This document shows, in pieces, positions 17,241-25,790 of a stretch of DNA of 64,000 bases. The notes below the pieces were generated by a model, which was given only the letters and a program-made list of their open reading frames with translations, did not search any database and was not told the DNA's origin. A program made the position numbers and the translations under genes. Positions within the stretch are counted from its first letter, which is position 1, and each line of letters starts with the position of its first letter. The stretch is from an uncultured Desulfomonile sp. (GTDB lineage: Bacteria > Desulfobacterota > Desulfomonilia > Desulfomonilales > Desulfomonilaceae), in NCBI GenBank assembly GCA_903952205.1, contig CAJBEZ010000012.1, positions 1 to 64,000 on the forward strand, in the 5' to 3' direction.

Positions 17241-17660
17241 ATGGGCGATTTTCGTAGAATAGCAGAAAAAATTGCCGGATTGATTGGAGACAATGAAAGC
17301 ATCACTGCTGACCAGTTACCGGGTATCATAGGGGACCCACAAGGAGGCGAACCGTTTAACTGCTTTCCCGGCGGCAAAGATAATGGTCGGTGTCATAGGC
17401 TCGCAGTCGCCGCATCTCTAAAGTGTAAGGCCTACGCTATAGGGCGGCACTCAGGTTTTGACAAAGCGATAAATGATCTTTTCAATCATGTGTTGGTGAA
17501 GTGCCCAGACACTCAGAGTGCTGTTTTGATAACGGATAATTGGGATCCTGAGACGATTGATAAACAAAGAAATAACCTGAGGAAAATACAGCTTCGGATC
17601 CATTTGGAAATCTATTTGATAGTCGCCGGTAATGTAAACGAAATAGTACTCAAATTCTGA
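17241..17660 (+). CDS. Unknown alpha/beta protein
   Basis: The 139-residue product has a perfect GAAAGGAGAAG ribosome site and probably starts at the ATG of MGDFRRIAEKIAGLIG. It reads as alternating strands and helices: KAYAIGRHSGFDKAINDLF, then SAVLITDNWDPETIDKQRN and IHLEIYLIVAGNVNEIVLKF. No catalytic motif is recognised. It lies between the possible VWA gene and the DnaE-like gene, separated from the first by 265 bp and from the second by about 390 bp. Confidence 0.5.
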   Translation: MGDFRRIAEKIAGLIGDNESITADQLPGIIGDPQGGEPFNCFPGGKDNGRCHRLAVAASLKCKAYAIGRHSGFDKAINDLFNHVLVKCPDTQSAVLITDNWDPETIDKQRNNLRKIQLRIHLEIYLIVAGNVNEIVLKF

Positions 17661-18053
17661 CCATCCAAGATTTTTAAAAAGAAGGTGTAACATTTCGTGA
17701 AGCCTTGGAATAATCGACAACTTTCGGTCTCCTTTGACCCTGGGACTCTGCCGTTTTGGATCTGAAAAGATGAAAGTTCATGAATGAGATGGAGGGGAGA
17801 GTCCCCGTGGGCAAATTGTAAGGGAGAAGGCGAAGACTGTTATACCGAAATAGGGTAACACAACAAATTATTGGGAGAACACCCAAAGACCATTGATTTG
17901 GCGCTGCTTCAGAGACATCTGATTTCCCAATGTCTTTTCTGACGGACCATTAGACAACAGAATCTGAACAAAAATACGTTGCGTGAGTATATACGCATGA
18001 GTTTGTGAACTTGCTGAACAATAACTGTTGTTTCAACAAGATAAGGAGTTACT
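17661..18053. promoter_or_regulatory. Non-coding gap with inverted repeat in front of the DnaE-like gene
   Basis: Nothing coding is seen in this ~390 bp. At 18010-18040 CTTGCTGAA and TTCAACAAG form an 8-of-9 inverted repeat with a 13-base spacer, ending three bases before the AAGGAG (18043-18048) of the DnaE-like gene. It could be an operator (SOS-like or other) or a hairpin in the leader. A smaller repeat TGCGT...ACGCA lies at about 17980-17997. Confidence 0.4.
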
Positions 18054-20417
18054 ATGCCTTACAGCGACTTTGTTCACTTGCATCTTCACACTCAGTATTC
18101 GCTCGGCGATGGCGCAATTCGAATTCCCGAAGCGATAGCCAAGGCTAAGGATTACAAAATGCCCGCTTTGGCCATTACGGATCATGGCAATCTATTTGGG
18201 GCCATGGAATTCTATTCCACTGCGGCGGCGAGCGGGATCAAACCAATCATAGGATGTGAGGTCTATGTAGCGCCAGGCTCGCGTTTCACGCAACCCACCA
18301 AACATGTTGAGCCACATTCCCATCATCTCATTCTATTCTGCGAGAACGGGAAGGGTTACCGCAATTTGTGCAGGTTGGTCACCAAAGGATACCAGGAAGG
18401 CTTGTATGAAAACAAACCCAGAATTGACACCGAACTGTTGCAGGAATACAACCACGGACTTGTATGTTTGAGTTCATGTTTAAAGGGCGAGATCGCAACA
18501 CTCATTCTGGCGGATGACGACAAAGGGGCCGAGGCGAAGGCTTCATGGTATCGAGACGTCTTCGATGACGGGAGATACTTCCTGGAAATTCAGGAAAACA
18601 GACTTGATGAGCAGCGCAAAGTCAATCGAAGCGTTCTCAATTTAGCTGGAAGGCTCAACATCCCGCTTGTGGCGACCAATAACTGCCACTATCTCGAACA
18701 ATCGGGACATCGTATCCACGACATTCTGATGCGCATTCAGGCGGGGAAGAAAATCAATGATCCCAGCCTCAGATTTCATTCGGACCAGCTTTATTTCAAA
18801 TCTCCTGAACAGATGGCCCATGACTTTCGTGATGTTCCTGACGCCATAAGAAATACCATGGCGGTTTCAGAACGATGCTCTCTCATACTCGAATCCGGTG
18901 AACCGAGCATTCCCAGGTTCAATCCAGGAACGGGCGCAACGTTGGATGAACTTCTTGACAAGGACGCACGGGCGGGCTTGGTGACCCGATTAAATAAACT
19001 TCTGCGAGGCGGGCATATTGATGATGTTGCCGCTCAGAAATACAGGCAACGACTGGATAATGAGATACACACCATACAAGACATGGGATTTTCAGGATAC
19101 TTTCTCATCGTTGCTGATTTTGTCAGATTCGCCCGAAGTAACGGAATCCCGGTAGGACCTGGCAGGGGATCGACTCCAGGCTCAGTTGCAGCCTACTGTC
19201 TAGGGATCACCGCCATTGACCCTATTCGGCACAATCTCGTGTTCGAAAGATTTATCAACCCGGAGCGCAGGGTCATGCCGAACATGGACGTGGATTTCTG
19301 CGCCGAAGGCCGCAAACGAGTTATTGATTATGTTTCTCAAAAATACGACAATGACAGCGTAGCTCAAATCATCGCATTCTGGCAAATGCCGGCAAAAACA
19401 CTTGTAAAAAACACTGCCCGAGCGCTGGGGTTCCCTCATGCTCAGGGAGACGAGATTGCTAACCTGATCCCCGATTACTTGATGGTCACAATTGATTCAG
19501 CCATAGAGGAAGAACCCAGGCTACGAGACATGGCGCAAAGATCCACGGAAGTCGCCAACCTGATCAGTACGGCACGCTCATTGGAACGGATCACTCGCCA
19601 CGTTTCCACACAATCTGATGCAATAGTCATATCCGACAGGCCACTAGTGCAGCGTCTACCTCTTTGCGTGGGAAACAACGGCCAGACTTTAACCCAGTAC
19701 GACCAAACTTGGGTCAATAAAATAGGATTAGTAACTTTCGGTTTTCGCGGACTTGAGATCCTCACCGTGATAGATAAGGCGGTGCGGCTCATCGAAAAAT
19801 CTCGGGGAGTGAAACTTGATATGGCGTCTGTTCCATTGGATGATCAGGAGTCATTCGAACTCCTTTCCAGGGGAGACACACAGGGGATATTCCAGCTTGC
19901 GTCTCCCGGCATACGGGAAGCGCTTGCCAGGTTCAAGCCGTCCACGTTCGAGGACCTGACTGCAATAATGTCGCTGTATCGGCCGGGTCCACTCGAATCC
20001 GGTATGGCGGAGGATCTAATTAACCGCAAACACGGACTCACAGCCATAGAATATCCATTCCCAGAGTTGGAACCCGTCTTGAGGGAAACCTATGGACTTA
20101 TCATCTACGAGGAACAGGTTATGGGAATAGCGACCGCTGTGGCAGGGTATACACTTTCGGAAGCCGATCTGTTGCGTCGGGCTATGGTAAAGAGGATAGA
20201 TTCCGAAATGGCGGAACAAAAAAGCCGTTTTGTGAAGGGAGCCGGATTGAATAACATTGATCCGGCAAAAGCGGCGGACATATTCGAACGCGTGACAAAT
20301 TACAGTGGTTATGCTTTTAGCAAAGCTCATTCAACTGCCTACGCTATGATCACCTACCAGACCGCATACCTTAAAACTCATTACAAACATGAATTCATGA
20401 CTGCCCATTTGAGCTGA
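18054..20417 (+). CDS. Truncated, probably inactive DnaE-like DNA polymerase III alpha paralogue
   Basis: The 787-residue product keeps the PHP domain (HLHLHTQYSLGDG at 8-20, ITDHGNLFG near 43), the GPGRGSTPGS palm entry near 366 and the first two palm aspartates (MDVDFC, D412 and D414). The third catalytic Asp, in the usual KFDFLGL or KMDFLGL motif, is Gly563 in VTFGFRGL. The usual HAAGVVI is SDAIVI and the conserved TFG is AFW. In the PHP domain the usual NDVHY is NNCHY. The chain ends at KHEFMTAHLS, where DnaE continues for ~370 residues with fingers end, HhH, OB and tau-binding parts. So polymerase activity is unlikely; PHP or structural function remains possible. AAGGAG lies 5 bases before the ATG. 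Confidence 0.86.
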   Translation: MPYSDFVHLHLHTQYSLGDGAIRIPEAIAKAKDYKMPALAITDHGNLFGAMEFYSTAAASGIKPIIGCEVYVAPGSRFTQPTKHVEPHSHHLILFCENGKGYRNLCRLVTKGYQEGLYENKPRIDTELLQEYNHGLVCLSSCLKGEIATLILADDDKGAEAKASWYRDVFDDGRYFLEIQENRLDEQRKVNRSVLNLAGRLNIPLVATNNCHYLEQSGHRIHDILMRIQAGKKINDPSLRFHSDQLYFKSPEQMAHDFRDVPDAIRNTMAVSERCSLILESGEPSIPRFNPGTGATLDELLDKDARAGLVTRLNKLLRGGHIDDVAAQKYRQRLDNEIHTIQDMGFSGYFLIVADFVRFARSNGIPVGPGRGSTPGSVAAYCLGITAIDPIRHNLVFERFINPERRVMPNMDVDFCAEGRKRVIDYVSQKYDNDSVAQIIAFWQMPAKTLVKNTARALGFPHAQGDEIANLIPDYLMVTIDSAIEEEPRLRDMAQRSTEVANLISTARSLERITRHVSTQSDAIVISDRPLVQRLPLCVGNNGQTLTQYDQTWVNKIGLVTFGFRGLEILTVIDKAVRLIEKSRGVKLDMASVPLDDQESFELLSRGDTQGIFQLASPGIREALARFKPSTFEDLTAIMSLYRPGPLESGMAEDLINRKHGLTAIEYPFPELEPVLRETYGLIIYEEQVMGIATAVAGYTLSEADLLRRAMVKRIDSEMAEQKSRFVKGAGLNNIDPAKAADIFERVTNYSGYAFSKAHSTAYAMITYQTAYLKTHYKHEFMTAHLS

Positions 20418-20574
20418 AAATCAGGAAGCCTTAACAGTGGGTTCAACTGTCCAGATGCGTTAGACTTTAGCTGTAGTTGAAGGTCTTGTCGTTAGCGCAA
20501 ACGAAAACTGACTCCTTTTAACGCACCCACCTCTTACTAAAAATCTCTAAGTCACAACGAAATAACTGACATGC

Positions 20575-20612
20575 ATCGTCTTATGGAACGACGAAGCAAT
20601 ATGAGTATTGCA
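20575..20612 (+). promoter_or_regulatory. Palindromic element copy 3
   Basis: ATCGTCTTATGGAACGAC (20575-20592), followed by AATATGAGTATTGCA, a variant of the second box. It stands 131 bp before the start codon at 20723, close to the 118 bp of copy 6 before the paralogous gene at 26682. Confidence 0.7.
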
Positions 20613-20722
20613 GTAAGTCTGTAAATGTCGAGCGGAGATTTGTACGAATTTATTCTTTCGTGAATCTCAAGGACGGAGAGGACAGACTGCGAACTGGAAT
20701 AGAGGGAAGGTCTCAACCGACA

Positions 20723-21184
20723 ATGTCAAAAAAGAGAAAGAAGAAATTGATAGAATTTTCAAACTTTGATGAAGAGCGATACTCGCGCTGGACCCTGGCC
20801 ATTGACGAAACAGTTCGCGATTTAGAACCTTACCTGAAGAAGCTTAGCTTTCATGTTAAGCCATTTTACGGTGAACAATACCCTCCCGAGCTAGACGAAT
20901 TACTATTAGCAGCCAAAGTAGATTTCTTTATTACTACGAGAGGGAAAGCTTTCGAGAGGTATGTATATAGATATCTCGAGAGTCAATACCATATCTTGTG
21001 GGTCAGTGAGCATTTGCTGGATGACCCTTCGAGGGCCGCCAGAACTATTGAAGGCGCAATATTGTATGACCCGAGATTACAGCATAGCAGTTGGCTCAGT
21101 CGGTGGTGTGTAATCATAGGTGGCGCATACGTAACTGAACTGCCTAAACTCAAGAAAGAGTGGCTGCGTAAGAAAAGGAAATGA
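20723..21184 (+). CDS. Small protein, possible PIN/DUF5615-like domain (paralogue 1)
   Basis: The 153-residue product starts MSKKRKKKLIEF, chosen because the paralogue at 26682 begins at the same residue and an AAGG lies just before it. The stretch FYGEQYPPELDELLLAAKVDFFITTRG, then YHILWVSEHLLDD, resembles the start and DxDF strand of DUF5615 PIN-like proteins, with the acidic residues partly lost; this is tentative. A basic tail (KKEWLRKKRK) suggests nucleic-acid binding. It is preceded by palindromic element copy 3. Confidence 0.55.
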   Translation: MSKKRKKKLIEFSNFDEERYSRWTLAIDETVRDLEPYLKKLSFHVKPFYGEQYPPELDELLLAAKVDFFITTRGKAFERYVYRYLESQYHILWVSEHLLDDPSRAARTIEGAILYDPRLQHSSWLSRWCVIIGGAYVTELPKLKKEWLRKKRK

Positions 21185-21244
21185 GTTCAGAGTTCAAAGA
21201 GAGATCGGATTAGATGTGATTGCTACGAAGCGGATCGATAGCAA

Positions 21245-21655
21245 CTAAAGACTTAACCTCTCCCTGAATGAATGAAGCCAGACTGTGACCAGGATGTAAC
21301 TGTCCACCCAATCCCATGACTGGCTCAACAGGTTTGATAAAAATACCTTTTCCTTACCGGCCAGACGACCAACAAAAGATTCCAGGAAATCTGAACCCAC
21401 CATCTCATAGGTTCCGTCATCCTTTTTTGCCGCATGTCCCCTTAAAAAATTCAGGGAGTTGTATGGATCTTCCAACTTCAAGCCAATCGACACATCGCCA
21501 TGATGTCCTGAATTGAACTCCCAGACATAAATATTTTTGGTTTTGTTATCCGCTGTGAATCTTACTAACGGGCCGATTTGCGGTAATTCTGAACAGGAAG
21601 GATTTGTCCAGACTTTAAAGGTTCTGCCATTGACGGATACGACAGTTGGTTGCAT
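21245..21655 (-). CDS. Hypothetical protein
   Basis: The 136-residue product begins MQPTVVSVNGRTFKVW and has a GRLAGKEKVFLSNLLSQSWDWVDSYI end with a possible amphipathic or membrane-lying helix. Beta-rich N-terminal half (GPLVRFTADN, IYVWEFNSG). It runs opposite to all neighbours and is tail-to-tail with the PIN-like gene. No family is recognised. Confidence 0.45.
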   Translation of the reverse strand: MQPTVVSVNGRTFKVWTNPSCSELPQIGPLVRFTADNKTKNIYVWEFNSGHHGDVSIGLKLEDPYNSLNFLRGHAAKKDDGTYEMVGSDFLESFVGRLAGKEKVFLSNLLSQSWDWVDSYILVTVWLHSFRERLSL

Positions 21656-21714
21656 TTCAGCCTATTCTCCCCTTACAAAAAAATCCTTAGCCATTAAGAA
21701 AAGAACGGACACTT

Positions 21715-21752
21715 ATCGTCCTATGGAACGAAACATGTTTATAACTATTGCA
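21715..21752 (+). promoter_or_regulatory. Palindromic element copy 4 with TATAACTATTGCA box
   Basis: ATCGTCCTATGGAACGAA (21715-21732), then TATAACTATTGCA (21740-21752), the best-preserved second box outside copies 2 and 5. No coding frame follows before the terminator at 21833-21868, so the transcript would be a short non-coding RNA unless it reads through to the gene at 21943. Confidence 0.7.
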
Positions 21753-21754
21753 TA

Positions 21755-21868
21755 GAGTTTTGCAATAGAGCGCTGATTTGCCCCACGGCTTGCGAGCGCA
21801 TTAAAAGTTCAGCTAAAAGTGGTGAAAAGGTTATCCCGTTTCAACACCCTGGTTGAGCGGGATTTTTT
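21755..21868 (+). ncRNA. Candidate small RNA between palindromic promoter and intrinsic terminator
   Basis: About 110 bases lie between a promoter-like element (copy 4) and a rho-independent terminator on the same strand, with no open frame. Its start region TAGAGCGCTGATTTG resembles the leader after copy 3 (CGAGCGGAGATTTG) and the one after copy 5 (CGGCGGAGATGTGG), so it may instead be the leader left after loss of a gene. The 5' end is not known. Confidence 0.4.
21833..21868 (+). terminator. Rho-independent terminator
   Basis: ATCCCG pairs with CGGGAT, and CAAC with GTTG inside, around a small loop, followed directly by six T. It closes the short transcription unit that starts at element copy 4 and separates it from the gene at 21943. 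Confidence 0.75.
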
Positions 21869-21942
21869 GTTTTCAGGAACTTGGCCACAGCGGCAAGTAA
21901 GTCGAATTACCAATCCGTAACGAACGCACATGGAGGCGCAAC

Positions 21943-22500
21943 ATGAACAAGCATCTTAGAAGACTCATTTACAAACACAGAGCGGCTAAAGGGCTTAACT
22001 TCGGTCAACTCGCCGAGTTATCGGGTTACAGGAACAGGTCCAAGTGGGCGATCAGAATCTGCACTCTCGAGAGGGAAGGCGTAGGAACAGGCGAACTGGT
22101 CGGTAACGTGATCCGGGCTTTGGAAATTGACCATCAAGAGGTTCAGGAAGCCCTTCAGAAAGATTACGCGATTTGGGAGCAATGGGCTAACGAGCCCGTT
22201 CCAATGCAAATGCTTATAAGAATCACCGGCGTCATTATCTTAATCCACGATATGCCACCGGAGATCACTTCACGGGAAACGGCCATAGAGTATGCCCAGG
22301 AATACGCTAAGGAAAATGGTCTCCGAGTAGTTCTCGTTCTTTCGCGACGAGAATCGGCATGGATCACTGCGGATGGCAACATGAGCATGTCGCAAACAAA
22401 ACCAGGCGTGCCAAATATTCCGTATGCCAGTGTGGGTGGAAAGAAATTTCTTTTCGGCGGTAGCGAGGAATCACTAACACTCTCTGTATTAAAGGATTGA
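21943..22500 (+). CDS. HTH-like N-terminal protein of unknown function
   Basis: The 185-residue product has a GGAGG ribosome site. The first ~70 residues look like an XRE/Cro-type helix-turn-helix (LNFGQLAELSGYRNRSKW, then VIRALEIDHQEV), longer in the turn than usual. The C-terminal part (RITGVIILIHDMPPEI, VVLVLSRRESAWITADG) is an alpha/beta segment with no motif I recognise. It sits between the candidate small RNA and the second ATPase gene, so a regulatory role in the duplicated system is possible. Confidence 0.5.
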   Translation: MNKHLRRLIYKHRAAKGLNFGQLAELSGYRNRSKWAIRICTLEREGVGTGELVGNVIRALEIDHQEVQEALQKDYAIWEQWANEPVPMQMLIRITGVIILIHDMPPEITSRETAIEYAQEYAKENGLRVVLVLSRRESAWITADGNMSMSQTKPGVPNIPYASVGGKKFLFGGSEESLTLSVLKD

Positions 22501-22564
22501 TTTGGCCAGTGGTAATTCAGCAAAAATTTGTCCGCTGATCATTCACAAGAAAAGACAAACACAT

Positions 22565-22602
22565 GTCGTCCTATGGAACGATCAGGAAATATAACTATTG
22601 CA
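22565..22602 (+). promoter_or_regulatory. Palindromic element copy 5 with TATAACTATTGCA box, promoter of second AAA gene
   Basis: GTCGTCCTATGGAACGAT (22565-22582), then TATAACTATTGCA (22590-22602). The core ends 69 bp before the start codon at 22651, the same spacing as copy 2 before the first ATPase gene. Its presence also shows that the ATPase frame cannot start further upstream. Confidence 0.72.
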
Positions 22603-22650
22603 TCAACGTGTTCCATGTTCTCGGCGGAGATGTGGACAAAGGAGATTCAG

Positions 22651-24876
22651 ATGGAACTCATGAATGCTAACCGCCCTGTTAAGCCATTAACTGTTTCGCA
22701 GGTCGAAGTTACCGATAATTCACTGGCATTCCTTCAGAAAAAGACGCTGACGTATATTGACCGATTACTAATGACTAACCGTAATCTCGACAAGGAAATT
22801 TTTGAGATCATCTACTGGCTGCTAAATCGTGATTTGGCGAATGATTATTTCGAGACGATCAAAAAGCTAATCCCCAAAGAAAAAGAACAGAAAGACGATG
22901 AAACGGATGGCTCCATTGAAGAATCGTGGGAATTCGCTCATAGATCCTTCGACATAATTAAGTTGCTCCCGCAGGAATCGAGACATCAGGCGCGAATGAC
23001 CATCAGAAGATTATTTAGACTGCGGATAGACGAACTGAGCTACGATGGAGCAACAACCATTGAGCAGAATATCCAGGAATTTCAAAAAATGTTCAGTCTT
23101 GATGACACTGAAACAGAATTGTGTCTGTTCCTGTTCATTCTGGCCAACTGGAACGAATTCCAGATGTTTTTCGAGAACCATCTCCAGTGCAACCGTTATC
23201 AGGGGAGAAGATGGCTCGCCATAGTTTTAAATTGCAGAGAAGCCCAATTAGTAAAGGCCCTCAATGGAAAACTCTATCAAATTGGAATCCTGGATAAGGA
23301 TAATTATAGAAGTGGTTTCGAATTGAAGCAGGTGTTCGGGCAAAAGTTACAGGATCTTAGTCCCGGCGAGTTTAAGACCCAGTTCACCCAAAGGGTCAAA
23401 TGTGATCCGATCCCTCTTGACGCCCACATGATAGACAAAAGGATAACTAAAAACATTCTAAACAAGCTTTCTTACAAACCTGAGACATCAACGCATGTTT
23501 TATTATACGGGCCTCCTGGAACCGGAAAGACAAGCTATGCACATGGCATTGCGGAAAAACTGGGGTTATCCTGTTACCAATTAGATCATGGGGGGAAAGA
23601 CAGCACGTTTTCGCGTCGAGCCGCCATAACGGCTTCAGTCAACATGGTAAGCGAATCTAATAGATCGTTGCTGATAGCTGATGACTGTGATTCTGTCCTG
23701 AACACCAGAAGCGCATGGAGCTTCTTCGGCGAAACACCGGACAAACCCTGGCTCCACGAAATATTAGAAAAGCCGGGAGTCAGGATGATCTGGACTGTGA
23801 ATTCTGTGGACAACATAGAGGAGTCAGTCGCTCGCAGGTTTTCTTTCAGCGTCAATTTCAAACCATTCAACAGACAACAACGTGTTCAGCTCTGGCAGAA
23901 CATCGTTCGAAAACACAAGGTCAAGCGTTTCCTGAAAAACTCGGAAATTGAAGAACTGTCGAACCGATTTGAAGTGAGCGCCGGTGTAATAGACCAGGCA
24001 ATCCGTAAGGTTGCTGAATCAAAAAATCACTGTGACGAGGATTTAAAAGAATCGATAGTATTAACGCTGGAATCACACACCAGTCTTAGTGAAGGCGGGC
24101 ATAGCCCGGTGAAGGGAAAATCTGATCACAGTAATTTTACGTTGAATGGCCTCAATCTTTCAGGGGCAGATACTCATGTTTTGCTTGAAGAATTGACAGC
24201 ATTCAACGAATTCTCGAAAAAACCCAACCCGCATGGTCCGGTTTCCATGTCTCTACTGTTCCACGGACCTCCGGGAACCGGTAAGAGCGCACTGGCGAGA
24301 TTCATAGCGAATCATCTCGATAAGGAAATTGTATTCAAAAGGGCGAGTGACTTGTTCTCAAAGTGGGTCGGCGAAACTGAACAAAACATCCGAAGCGCTT
24401 ATGAGGAGGCTCAGACAAAGGAAGCGGTGCTGATATTCGACGAGGCTGATTCTCTAGTTTTTAGCAGAGATCGGGCTGAGCATTCGTGGGAATTGAGTTT
24501 TACGAATGAGTTTCTGACGTGGATGGAATCTTTCCAAGGCATCCAGATATTTACCACTAACAGGTTGAAGGATATGGATGCCGCAAGTTTGAGGAGGTTC
24601 AATCACAAGGTGGAGTTTGGATACCTTAAGCCTGACGGCAATGTGATCTTTTATGAAAAACTGATAGCGCCGCTGATCGATAAATCGGCCGACGCTTGCG
24701 CAATTAAAGCGCTTGAAGGTTTGTCGGGGCTTGCGCCGGGGGATTTCAAGTCTGTCAGGGACAGATTCGCTTTCAGAAATAAAAAGGATATTACGCATAA
24801 GGCGCTGGTAGAGGCGTTGGCTGATGAGGCGAGGGTCAAGGCGATTCATGCAGGGCAAAAAAGTATAGGTTTTTGA
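22651..24876 (+). CDS. Double-AAA ATPase (paralogue 2)
   Basis: The 741-residue product is the paralogue of the ATPase at 13365, with the same N-domain and two AAA modules: GPPGTGKTS near 287 with SLLIADDCDSV, and GPPGTGKSALA near 537 with LIFDEADSLVF. The last 250 residues are nearly identical to paralogue 1 (GYLKPDGNVIFYEKLIAPLI), the N-domain much less so, suggesting a divergent partner or substrate. Module 1 Walker B is again unusual (DDCD). The start is the ATG with AAAGGAG six bases before it. It is followed by a YD-repeat gene, as is paralogue 1. Confidence 0.85.
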   Translation: MELMNANRPVKPLTVSQVEVTDNSLAFLQKKTLTYIDRLLMTNRNLDKEIFEIIYWLLNRDLANDYFETIKKLIPKEKEQKDDETDGSIEESWEFAHRSFDIIKLLPQESRHQARMTIRRLFRLRIDELSYDGATTIEQNIQEFQKMFSLDDTETELCLFLFILANWNEFQMFFENHLQCNRYQGRRWLAIVLNCREAQLVKALNGKLYQIGILDKDNYRSGFELKQVFGQKLQDLSPGEFKTQFTQRVKCDPIPLDAHMIDKRITKNILNKLSYKPETSTHVLLYGPPGTGKTSYAHGIAEKLGLSCYQLDHGGKDSTFSRRAAITASVNMVSESNRSLLIADDCDSVLNTRSAWSFFGETPDKPWLHEILEKPGVRMIWTVNSVDNIEESVARRFSFSVNFKPFNRQQRVQLWQNIVRKHKVKRFLKNSEIEELSNRFEVSAGVIDQAIRKVAESKNHCDEDLKESIVLTLESHTSLSEGGHSPVKGKSDHSNFTLNGLNLSGADTHVLLEELTAFNEFSKKPNPHGPVSMSLLFHGPPGTGKSALARFIANHLDKEIVFKRASDLFSKWVGETEQNIRSAYEEAQTKEAVLIFDEADSLVFSRDRAEHSWELSFTNEFLTWMESFQGIQIFTTNRLKDMDAASLRRFNHKVEFGYLKPDGNVIFYEKLIAPLIDKSADACAIKALEGLSGLAPGDFKSVRDRFAFRNKKDITHKALVEALADEARVKAIHAGQKSIGF

Positions 24877-24907
24877 GCTGATTATCGGTCCTCAACCAGC
24901 GTGGAGA

Positions 24908-24997
24908 ATGCGTATTTATTGGAGGGCGAGAGGAATTCTGAAAGCTCTCGCTGAAGATCTTGATCATGGGTTTATCGAAGTAAAGGAGAGAACATGA
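24908..24997 (+). pseudogene. Short frame, remnant of the 4594-type helical gene, overlapping the YD gene
   Basis: ATG to TGA encodes 29 residues, MRIYWRARGILKALAEDLDH and on, matching GILEALMEDLDFGMI near the end of the gene at 4594. The rest of that gene is gone. Its TGA overlaps the ATG of the following YD-repeat gene (ATGA), so it could still act as a translated leader. Confidence 0.5.
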
Positions 24998-25476
24998 AAA
25001 AGTTAGCGTTATTTATAATCGTTGCGTTGCTAATATGTGCCACTGGTAACGTTTACTGCGGTTCTTCGGAAAAAAGAGGACATCCAAGATGTATCCCTCA
25101 AGGACCAGTGACAATATACGACAACCGTGGACAACTCCAACAAACCATAAGAAGGGACTCATCGGGGAATGAGAAAGTCTACGACAATCGTGGTCAACTC
25201 CAACAGACTATTAAAAGGGATTCGTCGGGGCATGAGAAAGTTTACGATAACCGCGGTCAACTCCAACAAACTATTAAAAGAGATTCATCCGGGAATCAGA
25301 AAGTGTATGACAGTCGTGGGCAACTTCAACAGACTATAAAAAGAGATTCGGCTGGTCATCAGAACATCTATGATAACCGTGGCCAACTCCAACAAACGAT
25401 CAAAAGGGAATCATCGGGGAATGAGAAAGTTTACGATAATCATGGACAACTCCAAGAATCTATCAAGTTGCGCTAA
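24994..25476 (+). CDS. Secreted protein with six 21-residue YD-like repeats
   Basis: The signal peptide (MKKLALFIIVALLICATG) is followed by a short Cys-containing linker and six near-perfect copies of a 21-residue unit with core YDNRGQLQQTIKRDSSGNEK. The YD-x-x-G-x-L spacing and the Gly turn are those of YD/RHS repeats, which build beta strips in polymorphic toxins and surface filaments. The repeats are nearly identical also at DNA level, so copy number could vary by slippage. It is the second member of the AAA plus YD arrangement. Function unknown; the N-terminal Cys in the linker could allow lipidation or a disulfide. Confidence 0.75.
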   Translation: MKKLALFIIVALLICATGNVYCGSSEKRGHPRCIPQGPVTIYDNRGQLQQTIRRDSSGNEKVYDNRGQLQQTIKRDSSGHEKVYDNRGQLQQTIKRDSSGNQKVYDSRGQLQQTIKRDSAGHQNIYDNRGQLQQTIKRESSGNEKVYDNHGQLQESIKLR

Positions 25477-25481
25477 GTAGT

Positions 25482-25559
25482 CGGTTTTGAGAAGGGAGCC
25501 GCATTGAATAACATTGATCCGGCAATAACGGCTCAAATATTCGAACACGCGACAAGTTC
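25482..25559 (+). pseudogene. DnaE-like gene fragment
   Basis: About 75 bp repeat positions 20228-20303 of the DnaE-like gene with ~83% identity, reading GFEKGAALNNIDPAITAQIF against RFVKGAGLNNIDPAKAADIF. The rest of the gene is missing. It lies just after the YD gene of the second module, the place equivalent to the DnaE-like gene in the first module. Confidence 0.8.
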
Positions 25560-25607
25560 GGAGGAAATTCACCCAAACACGATTTGCACCTGCCAATAGG
25601 CGCAGGC
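25560..25607 (+). pseudogene. TIM-barrel gene fragment, left piece
   Basis: Reads GGNSPKHDLHLPIGAGR, the strand with the GGxSKDDDLHLPIGTG pattern of the isomerase-like gene, from a more typical homologue than the copy at 4913. The frame ends here; the continuation (VDFKSILGAL) is found at 26210, beyond an inserted ~600 bp. Confidence 0.7.
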
Positions 25608-25790
25608 AGGGGCTAGTACCCTAAGATTGGACATCGGGCCTAAATAGACTACCGCCCCTTTCTGATTGTCGTCGGGCAATCTCGCAATTGAACACTGGCG
25701 TTGTCTTGTTTATCCACACATGCTAAGCTTACCATTCCAGCAGCAATTGATTCGGTATACTCAACATCAAAAACATAGAAAGAGACGAGC

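Noticed and set aside
25100-25470. CRISPR-like array of repeats
   Set aside because: The ~63-bp repeats are in frame and encode a repeated protein motif with a signal peptide; there are no unique spacers.
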